A stretch of 35,190 nt of DNA from Betaproteobacteria bacterium. Its GTDB lineage: Bacteria; Pseudomonadota; Gammaproteobacteria; Burkholderiales; Burkholderiaceae_C. The position numbers were made by a program, and so were the translations under genes. The notes under the pieces are model-generated. The model searched no databases. It saw only the letters and a program-made list of their open reading frames with translations, and had not been told where the DNA came from. Shown piece after piece: positions 7,881-15,605 of this stretch. Location: NCBI GenBank assembly GCA_009919175.1, contig RGCL01000025.1:1-35190 (forward strand), read 5' to 3'. Position 1 is the stretch's first letter, and every line of letters begins with the position of its first letter.

Positions 7881-8719
7881 CTGAACCCGTTCAATTCAAA
7901 TTGGCTGGCGTGATGGGCATGCCCATCTTCCAGTCCCGCTCTCCCGTCATTCATAACCACTGGATTCGTGAACATGGCATCCGGGGTGCTTATGGTCATT
8001 TCCCCGTCCAGCCCGATCGCGTCGAGCAAGCCATCCGCGGCCTCTCGGCTCTGGGCTTGGCGGGGTGCAACATCACGCTGCCGCACAAGGTCGCGGCCAT
8101 GTCGCTCATGGACGAACTCACGCCCATGGCCAAGCGCATTGGGGCCATCAACTGCATCGTGGTGCAAGCCGATGGCCGCCTGGTCGGCCACAACAACGAT
8201 GGCTTTGGCTACATCCAGTCCATCAAGGATGTTCAGCCCCACTGGAGAGCCGATGCCGGAGCTGTGGTGCTCCTCGGCGCAGGCGGTGCCGCCCGCGCCG
8301 TGCTCATCAGCCTCATTGAAGAGGGCGCCAAGGAGATTCGGCTCATCAACCGCACCCGTGAGAAATCACAGGCACTGGCCCAGGGCTTGGAGTCGGTGGT
8401 CAAGGTGTTGGACTGGCAAGACCGTCATGCTGCACTGGCGGGTGCGGCCATGCTGATCAACACCACCAACCAGGGCATGTATGGCCAGCCTGCGCTGGAT
8501 TTGCGCCTCGATGAGTTGCCACGCCAGGCCCTGGTGTCGGACCTGATCTACATTCCTTTGCAAACCCCCTTGCTGGCTCAGGCCAGCGAGCGTGGCAACC
8601 CCACGGTGAATGGCCTGGGCATGTTGCTTAACCAGGCCATCCCGGCGTTCGAGGCCTGGTTTGGTGTTCGCCCCCAAATCACCCCCGAACTCCACCGTTT
8701 GGTGCTGGCCACCTTCTGA
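7877..8719 (+). CDS. aroE: Shikimate (or quinate/shikimate) dehydrogenase, last gene of the transporter operon
   Basis: A 280-residue protein that aligns by eye with AroE: SRSP substrate loop at residues 20-23, NITLPHK with catalytic Lys71, GAIN with Asn92, NNDGFG with catalytic Asp108, the NADP-type glycine loop GAGGAARA, the adenosine-phosphate-binding NRTREKS, and NGLGMLLNQA near the C-terminus. The usual NATSxGM is NTTNQGM here, a small deviation. AroE normally reduces 3-dehydroshikimate in aromatic amino acid synthesis. Here it is coupled by a 4-base overlap to a solute importer and sits under a probable aromatic-acid-responsive IclR protein, which suggests a catabolic quinate/shikimate dehydrogenase; that is inference. 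NRT suggests NADP use, but cofactor preference in this family cannot be settled by motif alone. Confidence 0.88.
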   Translation: MTEPVQFKLAGVMGMPIFQSRSPVIHNHWIREHGIRGAYGHFPVQPDRVEQAIRGLSALGLAGCNITLPHKVAAMSLMDELTPMAKRIGAINCIVVQADGRLVGHNNDGFGYIQSIKDVQPHWRADAGAVVLLGAGGAARAVLISLIEEGAKEIRLINRTREKSQALAQGLESVVKVLDWQDRHAALAGAAMLINTTNQGMYGQPALDLRLDELPRQALVSDLIYIPLQTPLLAQASERGNPTVNGLGMLLNQAIPAFEAWFGVRPQITPELHRLVLATF

Positions 8720-8769
8720 GGCTTTGTTTGCTTTTTTGTGCATGACGAGGGATTTCATGTGCATTTTGG

Positions 8770-8784
8770 TGTGAATGAATCACA
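8770..8784. promoter_or_regulatory. Palindrome TGTGA-ATGAA-TCACA upstream of the small ORF
   Basis: A perfect 5-5-5 inverted repeat about 90 bases before the GTG of the 63-residue ORF. The half-sites equal those of CRP (TGTGA/TCACA) but the spacer is five and not six bases, so a CRP site is doubtful; another dimeric regulator is possible. The surrounding 8720-8872 gap also contains a T-rich stretch after aroE (8729-8738) that might weakly end the operon. Confidence 0.4.
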
Positions 8785-8835
8785 TCTTGCCTACAGCCAG
8801 CCCCTCTTTTTCTTGGCACCTGTCAACCAGATCAT

Positions 8836-8863
8836 CCTTGGACCATTAACCAATGGACCAAGG
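8836..8863 (+). promoter_or_regulatory. Hairpin overlapping the Shine-Dalgarno sequence of the small ORF
   Basis: CCTTGGACCATT (8836-8847) and AATGGACCAAGG (8852-8863) are complementary at 11 of 12 positions around an AACC loop; the only mismatch is A-A in the middle. The 3' arm includes the first bases of the AGGAG ribosome binding site (8861-8865) of the ORF starting at 8873. Folded, it would partly hide the site. It could equally be a double-stranded DNA operator. Confidence 0.6.
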
Positions 8864-8872
8864 AGAAGATTT

Positions 8873-9064
8873 GTGAATCAGACCAACCGCACAACCCCAT
8901 CCCAAGAATGCCAGGCCAAACCTGGTTTGAGCGAGCTGATCAGCGAGAAATGGCGCATTCACGAGCTCTTTGATGCCTTGCGTACCCAGCGTCTGCAAGA
9001 GCGTGAACAGCGCACCCGGCCAGCCGCCAAAGCCTATTCGGGCATGCGCATGAGCAAGGCCTGA
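8873..9064 (+). CDS. Small basic protein of unknown function, 63 residues, GTG start
   Basis: I do not recognise this protein. The GTG at 8873 is preferred because AGGAG ends seven bases upstream; an in-frame ATG at 8738 has no ribosome binding site and its extra residues look like translated leader. The product has a polar N-terminus (NQTNRTTPSQ), a probable amphipathic helix (LSELISEKWRIHELFDALRTQRLQ at about residues 19-42, hydrophobics every three to four) and a basic tail ending SGMRMSKA. There is no membrane segment or signal peptide. It follows aroE by 153 bases with its own probable control elements, and faces yheS. A basic helical peptide of this size may bind nucleic acid or a partner protein, but there is no direct evidence. 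Confidence 0.6.
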   Translation: MNQTNRTTPSQECQAKPGLSELISEKWRIHELFDALRTQRLQEREQRTRPAAKAYSGMRMSKA

Positions 9065-9103
9065 GTTCCGCACCTGAGCCTTCCCTTTCCCGGTCTTTCC
9101 TGT

Positions 9104-11041
9104 TTATCCCATCTCCAAAGCCTGCAATTGTTCTTGCAGTTCCAGCCAGCGGTTTTCAGCGGCTGCGATGCTTTCTTCTAATTCCTTGAGCTCCTGACCC
9201 ATCTGTGCCCACCCCGGTCCAGGCTGCGGCGTGGCCATGGCCTCGTGCAGGCTGGCGCGCTTGGCTTCCAGGGTTTGGATGTGTGCCTCCAGGTTTTTGC
9301 ATTCGCGCTTGAGCGGTGCGGTTTGTGCCTGCAAAGCCTGACGAGACTGCGCCTGGCGTTGTCTGGCCTCTTTGGGTTTGACGTCCAGGGTTGGCGCAGC
9401 CTGGCGGGTCATCGCCGCGGCTTTGTCCTGGGGCTGTCCACGGGACTTGGCGCGCACGAGCAACTCGCGCTCATAGCTGGCCAGGTCGCCCGCGTAGGGG
9501 CGGACCTCGCCGGCATGAACCCACCAGAAATCCTCGCACACCGATTCGAGCAGGCCACGGTCATGGCTCACCAGCAACACGGTGCCATCAAAATCATTGA
9601 GGGCCACGGCCAAGGCCTCACGCATGGCCATGTCCAGGTGATTGGTGGGCTCATCGAGCACCAGGAGGTTGGGGCGCATGAAGATGAGGCTGGCCAGCAG
9701 CAGACGGGCTTTCTCGCCGCCGCTGAGCGTTGAAATGGCTTGCTTGGCCAAGTCGGCTCCAAAGCCAAACCCGCCGATGAAGTCGCGCCAGGTTTGTTCA
9801 GTGGGGGCGGCATCGTCGGGTCCCACCACCCGGTGGCCATGGCTCAGAGGGCTGTCCGTGGGGTCCAAGAGGTCCATCTCCTGTTGGGCAAAGTAGCCCA
9901 GGCGCAAACCCTTGCCCAGCAGCAGTTCGCCAGACAGCAACCCGAGGCTGCCCTGGATGGATTTCACCAGCGTGGATTTGCCTTGACCATTGGCGCCCAG
10001 GATGCCAATGCGTTGCCCGGCAAAGACCTCCAGGCTGACCTGCAAGAGCACGGGCTTGGCCGCCTCGGCAGTGGCATAGCCCATGTTGGCCTGCCGGGCT
10101 GAAAACATGGGGTTGGGCAGGCTGGGGGGCGGCTCAAAACCCAGCACGCATTCCGCTTCGGCCAGCACTGGCGCCACGCGCGACATGCGCTCCATGGCCT
10201 TGACCCGGCTTTGTGCCTGGCGCGCTTTGGAGGCCTTGGCCTTGAAGCGATCGACAAAGGATTGCAGCCGGGCGAGCTGCTGCTGCTGGCGCTCATGCGC
10301 GACTTGCTGTTGGCTCAACTGGGTGGCCAGGAGTTCTTCAAAGGTGCTGTAGGAGCCGCCGTAGCGGCTGAGCTTGCCCTGGCGGATGTGCACCGTCACC
10401 TGGGTCACGGCATCCAAAAACCGCTTGTCGTGGCTGATGACCAGCAGCAATCCGCTAAAGCGCTGCAACCAGTCTTCCAGCCACACCAGGGCATCCATGT
10501 CGAGGTGGTTGGTCGGCTCGTCAAGCAACAAGACCTCGCACGGGCTCATCAAAGCCCGGGCCAATTGCAGCCGCATGCGCCAACCCCCCGAGAACTGGGT
10601 CACTGGCCATTCCCATTGCTCGCGCTCGAATCCCAGGCCGGCAATGAGCGCCTGGGCGCGGGCCTGAGCATCGTGGGCGCCGGCCTCGTCCAGTGCGGCG
10701 TGGGCGGTGGCCATGGCCATGCCGTCTTCGCTGGCGTGTGCTGCCTGCAAGTCGGCTCTGGCCTTGGCCAGCACCTGATCGCCTTGCAGCACAAACTCGG
10801 TGGCGCTCACGGGCTCATCGTCCAGCTGCTGCAAGACCTCGCTGATGCGCCAGGTCTTGGGCATGGACCATTCACCCTGGTCTTCCTGCAAACGCCCAGC
10901 CAAGAGGGCAAAGAGGCTGGACTTGCCCGCACCATTGCGCCCCACCAAGCCCACTTTTTCCCCGGGGTGCAGGGTGAGTCTGGCTTCGTCGAGGATGACG
11001 CGCGTGCCCCTGCGAAGGCGGATGCCGTCGAGCTGGATCAT
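9104..11041 (-). CDS. yheS: ABC-F family ATPase YheS-like
   Basis: A 645-residue soluble protein with two ABC domains and no membrane segments. First Walker A GRNGAGKS at residues 34-41, first signature FSGGW with LLLDEPTNHLD; the linker contains QSFVDRFKAKASKARQAQSR (positions of the ABC-F P-site tRNA interaction motif); second Walker A GANGQGKS near 345, LSGGEK and a second LVLDEPTNHLD. The C-terminal tail (KRECKNLEAHIQTLEAK onwards) is a coiled coil. Order and linker match E. coli YheS better than EttA or Uup. ABC-F proteins bind the ribosomal E site and act on translation; the exact role of YheS is less clear than that of EttA. Its ATG overlaps the prmB stop by four bases (ATGA read on the minus strand). 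Confidence 0.92.
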   Translation of the reverse strand: MIQLDGIRLRRGTRVILDEARLTLHPGEKVGLVGRNGAGKSSLFALLAGRLQEDQGEWSMPKTWRISEVLQQLDDEPVSATEFVLQGDQVLAKARADLQAAHASEDGMAMATAHAALDEAGAHDAQARAQALIAGLGFEREQWEWPVTQFSGGWRMRLQLARALMSPCEVLLLDEPTNHLDMDALVWLEDWLQRFSGLLLVISHDKRFLDAVTQVTVHIRQGKLSRYGGSYSTFEELLATQLSQQQVAHERQQQQLARLQSFVDRFKAKASKARQAQSRVKAMERMSRVAPVLAEAECVLGFEPPPSLPNPMFSARQANMGYATAEAAKPVLLQVSLEVFAGQRIGILGANGQGKSTLVKSIQGSLGLLSGELLLGKGLRLGYFAQQEMDLLDPTDSPLSHGHRVVGPDDAAPTEQTWRDFIGGFGFGADLAKQAISTLSGGEKARLLLASLIFMRPNLLVLDEPTNHLDMAMREALAVALNDFDGTVLLVSHDRGLLESVCEDFWWVHAGEVRPYAGDLASYERELLVRAKSRGQPQDKAAAMTRQAAPTLDVKPKEARQRQAQSRQALQAQTAPLKRECKNLEAHIQTLEAKRASLHEAMATPQPGPGWAQMGQELKELEESIAAAENRWLELQEQLQALEMG

Positions 11042-11931
11042 GGCCTGGCCCCTGAAGCGGTGGCCAGGGACAGGGCTTGCGCCTTGGACAAGGCCAAGAC
11101 CGCATCCTCGCCCGCAGAGGTGCCCAGCCACAGGGGGCTCAGACTGGGAAACGCCCGCTCGAAGCCCTCGCGTTCGTGGCCAATCTCAAGAACCACCCAA
11201 CCGCCATCGTTGAGGTGAGAGCCCACCTGCGATAAAAAGGGGCGAATGAAATCCATGCCGTCCTCACCGCCGCGCAAGGATACATCCGGCTCGGCGAGGA
11301 ATTCCTGGGGCAGGGCATTCATGCGCACATCGGCCACATAGGGGGGATTGCACAACACCAGATCAAACGAGGCCGCAACCTGTTCCCAGCCATTGGAATG
11401 CAGCCACGCGATGCGCTGTGTCACCTGGTGGCGCTGCCCATTGAGGCGGGCCACGGCCAGGGCATCTTGGCTCACATCTGCACCCACGATGTGCGCATGC
11501 GGCCAGGCCAGTGCCGAGAGCACGGCCAGGCTGCCATTGCCGCAGCACATGTCCAGCACCGTGTGAGGTTCGCGCCCTAGGGCATCGTCCATCCAGCCGC
11601 TGGCCAAGACCTCAGCGATCAGGCTGCGCGGGACGATGCTGCGCGGGTCAATGTGAAAGGGCACGCCTTGCAGCCAGGCTTCACCGGTGAGGTAGGCGGT
11701 GGGCAGGCGTTGTTCGATGCGGCGCTGCACCACCTCATCGAGCCGCCGTTGCTGCTCAGGGCTCAGGTCTGGGGCTTGATCGAGATCACAGTCCAAAGCA
11801 AGCCCGGCCGCCCACAAGACCAGCCAGGCGGCTTCATCAAAGGCGTTGAGGGTGCCCTGACCAAACGACAGCCGTGCGGCATCGAGGCGCTGGGCCACCT
11901 GCGTCACGGCATCGGCAATGCTCAAACCCAT
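11038..11931 (-). CDS. prmB: 50S ribosomal protein L3 glutamine N5-methyltransferase
   Basis: A 297-residue SAM-dependent methyltransferase. SAM motif I is VLDMCCGNGSLAV at about residues 125-137 and the catalytic NPPY is at 195-198. The block RLPTAYLTGEAWLQG then FHIDPRSIVPRSLIAE near 75-107 is the PrmB form; the release-factor enzyme PrmC differs there. PrmB methylates a glutamine of ribosomal protein L3 during 50S assembly. The ATG lies six bases after the dapE stop with no Shine-Dalgarno sequence (TGCCCC precedes it), so translation probably depends on coupling to dapE. Downstream it overlaps yheS, so two ribosome-linked genes end the lysine operon. Confidence 0.93.
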   Translation of the reverse strand: MGLSIADAVTQVAQRLDAARLSFGQGTLNAFDEAAWLVLWAAGLALDCDLDQAPDLSPEQQRRLDEVVQRRIEQRLPTAYLTGEAWLQGVPFHIDPRSIVPRSLIAEVLASGWMDDALGREPHTVLDMCCGNGSLAVLSALAWPHAHIVGADVSQDALAVARLNGQRHQVTQRIAWLHSNGWEQVAASFDLVLCNPPYVADVRMNALPQEFLAEPDVSLRGGEDGMDFIRPFLSQVGSHLNDGGWVVLEIGHEREGFERAFPSLSPLWLGTSAGEDAVLALSKAQALSLATASGARP

Positions 11932-11937
11932 GGGGCA

Positions 11938-13104
11938 TCAGGCCAGCTGGCGGGATTGCTCGTGCAAGTCAACCAATACCTGCTGATAAATGGCTTTGAG
12001 GGGATCGATGTCGCTCACCACCACATGCTCGTTGACCTTGTGAATGCTGGCGTTGGGGGGACCCAGTTCAATCACCTCAGGGCAAATCTTGGCGATGAAG
12101 CGGCCATCGCTGGTGCCACCCGTGGTGGAGACCTCGGTGTGCAAGCCCGTGACCTGCAAGATGGCGCGGTTGACCGTGTCGAGCAAGGGGCCTTTGGGGG
12201 TGAGGAATGGCTCGCCGCCCAGCGTCCACTGCAATTCATGCTGGACCTGATGGCGCTGGAGCACTGCCACCAATCGTTCTTGTAGCGAGGCGACGCTGGA
12301 CTCGGTGGAAAAACGGAAGTTGAAGTCCACCACGCATTCACCAGGGATGATGTTGCCCGCCCCCGTGCCCGCATGGATGTTGCTGACTTGCCAGGTGGTG
12401 GGCGGGAAGTGGGCATTGCCTGCATCCCATTGCATCTGGGCCAATTCGGCCAGGGCAGGGGCGATGCGGTGAACCGGGTTGTCGGCCAAATGGGGATAGG
12501 CCACATGACCCTGTATGCCTTTGACCTTGAGCTTGCCGCTGAGGGTGCCCCGGCGGCCATTCTTGATCATGTCGCCGGTTTGTTTGACCGATGTGGGCTC
12601 GCCCACGATGCACCAGTTGAGGGTCTGGCCTCGGCGTTGGAGCTCCTGGCACACGATCACCGTGCCGTCCACTGCCGGGCCTTCCTCGTCAGAGGTGAGC
12701 AAATAGGCAATGCTCAGAGCCGGGTCGGGGTGCGCCTGCAAAAAATCGCGCGTGGCCATCACCATGGCCGCCAGCGATGTTTTCATGTCGCTGGCACCAC
12801 GGCCATAGAGCCGCCCCTCGTGGTGGGTGGGTTCAAAGGGGTCGAATTGCCATTGTTCGCGAGGACCCGGCGGCACCACATCGGTGTGCCCGGCAAACAC
12901 CAGCACCGGTGCGTTGCTGCGGGCACTGCGGCGAATCGCCCACAGGTTGGTGACCTCTGCGCCCTTGGGGCCACTCACCATGAACTCGCATTCAAAGCCC
13001 AGGGGCTCCAAGTGATCACTGAGCATGATCTGGCAATGGCGATCATCGGGTGTGACCGATGGCTGGGCAATGAGGGCCTCAACCAGGCGCAAGGTGTCGG
13101 ACAT
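11938..13104 (-). CDS. dapE: Succinyl-diaminopimelate desuccinylase
   Basis: A 388-residue M20-family zinc hydrolase that cleaves N-succinyl-LL-2,6-diaminopimelate in lysine and peptidoglycan precursor synthesis. Metal-site residues are visible: His73 in [10 protein letters not shown], Asp106 in GRGASDMK, Glu140-Glu141 in [11 protein letters not shown], and a C-terminal His in the [13 protein letters not shown] stretch. GGTSDGRFI is also family-typical. The start at 13104 has GGAGA about six bases upstream and begins [12 protein letters not shown], as in homologues; an upstream alternative would run into the dapD end without support. It follows dapD by 25 bases and precedes prmB by six. Confidence 0.95.
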   Translation of the reverse strand: MSDTLRLVEALIAQPSVTPDDRHCQIMLSDHLEPLGFECEFMVSGPKGAEVTNLWAIRRSARSNAPVLVFAGHTDVVPPGPREQWQFDPFEPTHHEGRLYGRGASDMKTSLAAMVMATRDFLQAHPDPALSIAYLLTSDEEGPAVDGTVIVCQELQRRGQTLNWCIVGEPTSVKQTGDMIKNGRRGTLSGKLKVKGIQGHVAYPHLADNPVHRIAPALAELAQMQWDAGNAHFPPTTWQVSNIHAGTGAGNIIPGECVVDFNFRFSTESSVASLQERLVAVLQRHQVQHELQWTLGGEPFLTPKGPLLDTVNRAILQVTGLHTEVSTTGGTSDGRFIAKICPEVIELGPPNASIHKVNEHVVVSDIDPLKAIYQQVLVDLHEQSRQLA

Positions 13105-13129
13105 CTCTGTCTCCGTGAAACCGAAAGGG

Positions 13130-13954
13130 TCAGTCGCGCAACAAATCGTTGAGGCTGGTCTTGGCGCGGGTTTGCGCATCCACGCGCTTGACGATCACAG
13201 CGCAATACAAGCTGTACTTGCCGTCGGCGCTGGGCAGGTTGCCCGACACCACGACCGAGCCCGAGGGCACGCGGCCATACATGACTTCGCCCGTGGCGCG
13301 GTCATAAATCTTGGTGCTCTGGCCAATGTAGACGCCCATGGAGATCACCGAGTTTTCTTCGACGATCACCCCTTCGACGATTTCGGAGCGCGCCCCGATG
13401 AAACAGTTGTCCTCAATGATGGTGGGGTTGGCCTGCAAGGGCTCCAGCACCCCGCCCAAGCCCACGCCACCCGAGAGGTGCACGTTCTTGCCCACTTGGG
13501 CGCAAGAGCCCACAGTGGCCCAGGTGTCGACCATGGTGCCTTCGTCCACATAGGCGCCGATGTTGACGTAGCTGGGCATGAGGATGGCGCCTTTGGCAAT
13601 GAAGGAGCCGCGACGCGCCACGGCCGGCGGAACCACGCGCACGCCGCTGGCCTTGAGCTCAGCCTCGTCGAGGTGAGCAAACTTGGTGGGGACCTTGTCG
13701 TAAAAGCCGAGTTGACCGGCCTTGATCACTTCGTTGTCACGCAGGCGGAAAGAGAGCAGCACGGCCTTTTTGATCCACTGGTGGGTGGTCCAGCGGCCAA
13801 CGCCTTCGCGGGTGGCCACGCGCAGTCGGCCTGCGTTGAGCTCGGCAATCACATGTTCAACCGCATCCAGGGTTTCCTTGGGGGCAGAGGTGGGGGAGAG
13901 GGTGCTGCGGTTTTCCCAGGCGTTGTCAATGATGTTTTGAAGTTGTTGGCTCAT
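13130..13954 (-). CDS. dapD: 2,3,4,5-tetrahydropyridine-2,6-dicarboxylate N-succinyltransferase
   Basis: A 274-residue transferase that adds succinate from succinyl-CoA to tetrahydrodipicolinate. The N-terminal helical part contains [21 protein letters not shown] at about residues 49-69; the rest carries left-handed beta-helix hexapeptide repeats ([22 protein letters not shown], then [24 protein letters not shown]), ending in a segment with [17 protein letters not shown]. Length equals the E. coli enzyme. It lies between dapC (18-bp gap) and dapE, giving three consecutive steps of the succinylase branch in pathway order. Confidence 0.96.
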   Translation of the reverse strand: MSQQLQNIIDNAWENRSTLSPTSAPKETLDAVEHVIAELNAGRLRVATREGVGRWTTHQWIKKAVLLSFRLRDNEVIKAGQLGFYDKVPTKFAHLDEAELKASGVRVVPPAVARRGSFIAKGAILMPSYVNIGAYVDEGTMVDTWATVGSCAQVGKNVHLSGGVGLGGVLEPLQANPTIIEDNCFIGARSEIVEGVIVEENSVISMGVYIGQSTKIYDRATGEVMYGRVPSGSVVVSGNLPSADGKYSLYCAVIVKRVDAQTRAKTSLNDLLRD

Positions 13955-13972
13955 GTGAGTTCCAGTGTGGGT

Positions 13973-15169
13973 TCAGACCCCGTTGCGGGCTTGGACGAAT
14001 TGAACGATGCGCTTTGCAGCTTGTTCACAGTGCTCGGTCTCGGCCACCAGGGCGAGCCGGATGTATCCGGATCCCGGGTTATGGCCATTGACCTCGCGTG
14101 ACAAGTAGCTGCCGGGCAGGACGGTGACATTGTATTGAGCATAAAGATCGCGAGCGAAGGCCACATCATTGCCCCCAGGCACACCAGCCCATAGGTAAAA
14201 CGCCGCATCGGGCAGGCTCACATCGAGCACCTGCGCCAGCATGGGGGTGATGCGCTCAAAGCGTTCGCGATAGAGGCGGCGGTTTTCAACCACATGGGCC
14301 TCGTCCAGCCAGGCCGCGGTGCTGGCTTCTTGGACCATGCCGCCCATGGCGCTGCCGTGGTAGGTGCGATAGAGCAAGAAGCGCCGCAGGATGTCTGCGT
14401 CGCCGGCCACAAAGCCGCTTCTGAGGCCTGGCACATTGCTGCGCTTGGACAGGCTGGTGAGCATGACCAGGCGCTGGAAGTCATGACGCCCCAGCAAGGC
14501 GGCGGCCTGCAAGCCCCCCAGGGGTGCTTGGTCGCGGAAATAGATCTCGCTATAGCACTCGTCGGAGGCAATGACAAAACCATACCGGTCACTCAATTCG
14601 AAAAGGTGCTGCCACTCCTGCAAATCCATCACATCGCCGGTGGGGTTGCTGGGCGAGCACACAAACACCAGTTGCGCCTTGGCCCACACCGATGCCGGCA
14701 CGCTGTCCCAATCCTGGCGGAAACGCGCCTTGCGCAACAAGGGCACAAAGTAGGGCGTGGCGCCGCTGAGCAAGGCCGCACCTTCATAGATTTGATAAAA
14801 GGGGTTGGGCGACAGCACATGGCCTTGTGCGTGGGGATCCACCACCGTCTGGGCGAGGGCAAACAAGGCCTCGCGGGAGCCGTTGACGGGCAAGACCTGC
14901 TGGTCGGCAGAGACCGTCACGCCATAGCGACGCTCCACCCATTGAGCGCAGGCTTGTCGCAAGCGCGCGTCGCCCAGGGTGGGCGGGTATTCGCGCAATC
15001 GGGGAAACCCACGGACCAGATGGTCGAGCACCAAAGCGGGTGTGGGGTGCTGGGGCTCGCCCATCCCCAGTCTGATGGCCGAGTAAGCCGGATTGGGCGA
15101 AACACCAGAAAAAAGTTGCCTCAATCTTTCAAATGGATAGGCCTGTAATTGGTCCAATAAAGGGTTCAT
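13973..15169 (-). CDS. dapC: Succinyldiaminopimelate transaminase
   Basis: A 398-residue fold-type I PLP aminotransferase. It begins MNPLLDQLQAYPFERLRQLF, the usual DapC N-terminus in beta-proteobacteria, and has LGMGEPQHPTP, SPSNPTG near residue 170, SDECYSE and the PLP-lysine in SLSKRSNVPGLRSGF. It makes N-succinyl-LL-diaminopimelate from the keto form, using glutamate. Together with dapD and dapE it covers the succinylase branch. The ATG at 15169 is chosen from homologue N-termini; another ATG 21 bases upstream (15190) is possible. Only 19 bases separate it from the downstream-preferred start of the divergent HPt gene, so its promoter must lie inside that coding sequence. Confidence 0.93.
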   Translation of the reverse strand: MNPLLDQLQAYPFERLRQLFSGVSPNPAYSAIRLGMGEPQHPTPALVLDHLVRGFPRLREYPPTLGDARLRQACAQWVERRYGVTVSADQQVLPVNGSREALFALAQTVVDPHAQGHVLSPNPFYQIYEGAALLSGATPYFVPLLRKARFRQDWDSVPASVWAKAQLVFVCSPSNPTGDVMDLQEWQHLFELSDRYGFVIASDECYSEIYFRDQAPLGGLQAAALLGRHDFQRLVMLTSLSKRSNVPGLRSGFVAGDADILRRFLLYRTYHGSAMGGMVQEASTAAWLDEAHVVENRRLYRERFERITPMLAQVLDVSLPDAAFYLWAGVPGGNDVAFARDLYAQYNVTVLPGSYLSREVNGHNPGSGYIRLALVAETEHCEQAAKRIVQFVQARNGV

Positions 15170-15186
15170 GGAGGATATTATCCCCC
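15170..15186. promoter_or_regulatory. Imperfect 17-bp palindrome between the divergent dapC and HPt starts
   Basis: GGAGGATA (15170-15177), a central T, and TATCCCCC (15179-15186) form an inverted repeat with one mismatched pair. It fills almost all of the 19 bases between the two start codons. Read rightward it begins with GGAGG; read leftward with GGGGGA. It therefore offers an SD-like purine block to each gene, although spacings (14 and 11) are long. Confidence 0.5.
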
Positions 15187-15188
15187 GC

Positions 15189-15536
15189 ATGAATCAATTG
15201 CTCGACATTGAATTGCTCAGTGGATTTGCACCCGACGCCAGCGATCAGGCCGAATTGCTGCAAACCATGCTGGAGAGCCTGACGCAGGACATCGAGCAAC
15301 TCGATCAGCCGCTGGACGCAGCTGAACTGCACCGCGTCTTGCACACCATCAAAGGCTATTTGTGCTATGCCACCCGCGCGCCCGTATGGCAGAGCGTGAG
15401 CGATTGGTGCGAGCGCACCCGCACCGACCCTGCTCAGTGCGCCGCCTTTGCCCAAGCCTGGCCAAGCCTCAAGCCCAGTCTCATGGAACTGCGCCAGGCC
15501 ATTCATGCCTGGCTATCCAGTTATCATTCCCGCTGA
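15189..15536 (+). CDS. HPt-like (histidine phosphotransfer) single-domain protein
   Basis: A 115-residue, mostly helical protein. The block HRVLHTIKGYL places His52 followed by Ile-Lys55-Gly56, which matches the HPt phospho-site pattern (H-x-L/I-K-G), within an antiparallel helix bundle-like sequence; length also fits a stand-alone HPt. It would pass phosphate between a hybrid kinase and a response regulator, but neither lies in this window. The usual small residues after KG (S/A) are replaced by Tyr-Leu, so function is plausible and not certain. An ATG at 15168 in frame adds seven residues and overlaps the dapC start; I prefer 15189. A GC hairpin follows the stop. Confidence 0.65.
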   Translation: MNQLLDIELLSGFAPDASDQAELLQTMLESLTQDIEQLDQPLDAAELHRVLHTIKGYLCYATRAPVWQSVSDWCERTRTDPAQCAAFAQAWPSLKPSLMELRQAIHAWLSSYHSR

Positions 15537-15539
15537 CTG

Positions 15540-15558
15540 AGCGGCCACCCTGGCCGCT
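15540..15558 (+). terminator. GC hairpin after the HPt gene, without T run
   Basis: AGCGGCCA (15540-15547) pairs perfectly with TGGCCGCT (15551-15558) around a CCC loop, starting four bases after the HPt stop. The following bases lack a T run, so it is at best a weak terminator or an RNA 3'-end stabiliser ahead of smc. Confidence 0.4.
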
Positions 15559-15605
15559 GCCCTGTTCGCTGGTCGAACGCCCCAAGCCTGACAAGGTTGT
15601 TAGCA

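Noticed and set aside
8770..8784. A CRP binding site
   Set aside because: Half-sites match, but the spacer is five bases where CRP needs six; kept only as an unassigned palindrome.
8813..8829. A sigma-54-like promoter (TTGGCACC) before the small ORF
   Set aside because: The -24 element TGGCAC fits, but the expected TTGC at -12 is AACC, so the pair is not a sigma-54 promoter.
8738..8872. A longer, 108-residue version of the small ORF beginning at ATG 8738
   Set aside because: No ribosome binding site precedes that ATG, and the extra part would translate the palindrome and hairpin region; the GTG at 8873 has AGGAG at good spacing.
10211..11218. A 335-residue plus-strand frame opposite yheS and prmB
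   Set aside because: It crosses two convincingly annotated minus-strand genes and has no domain signature.
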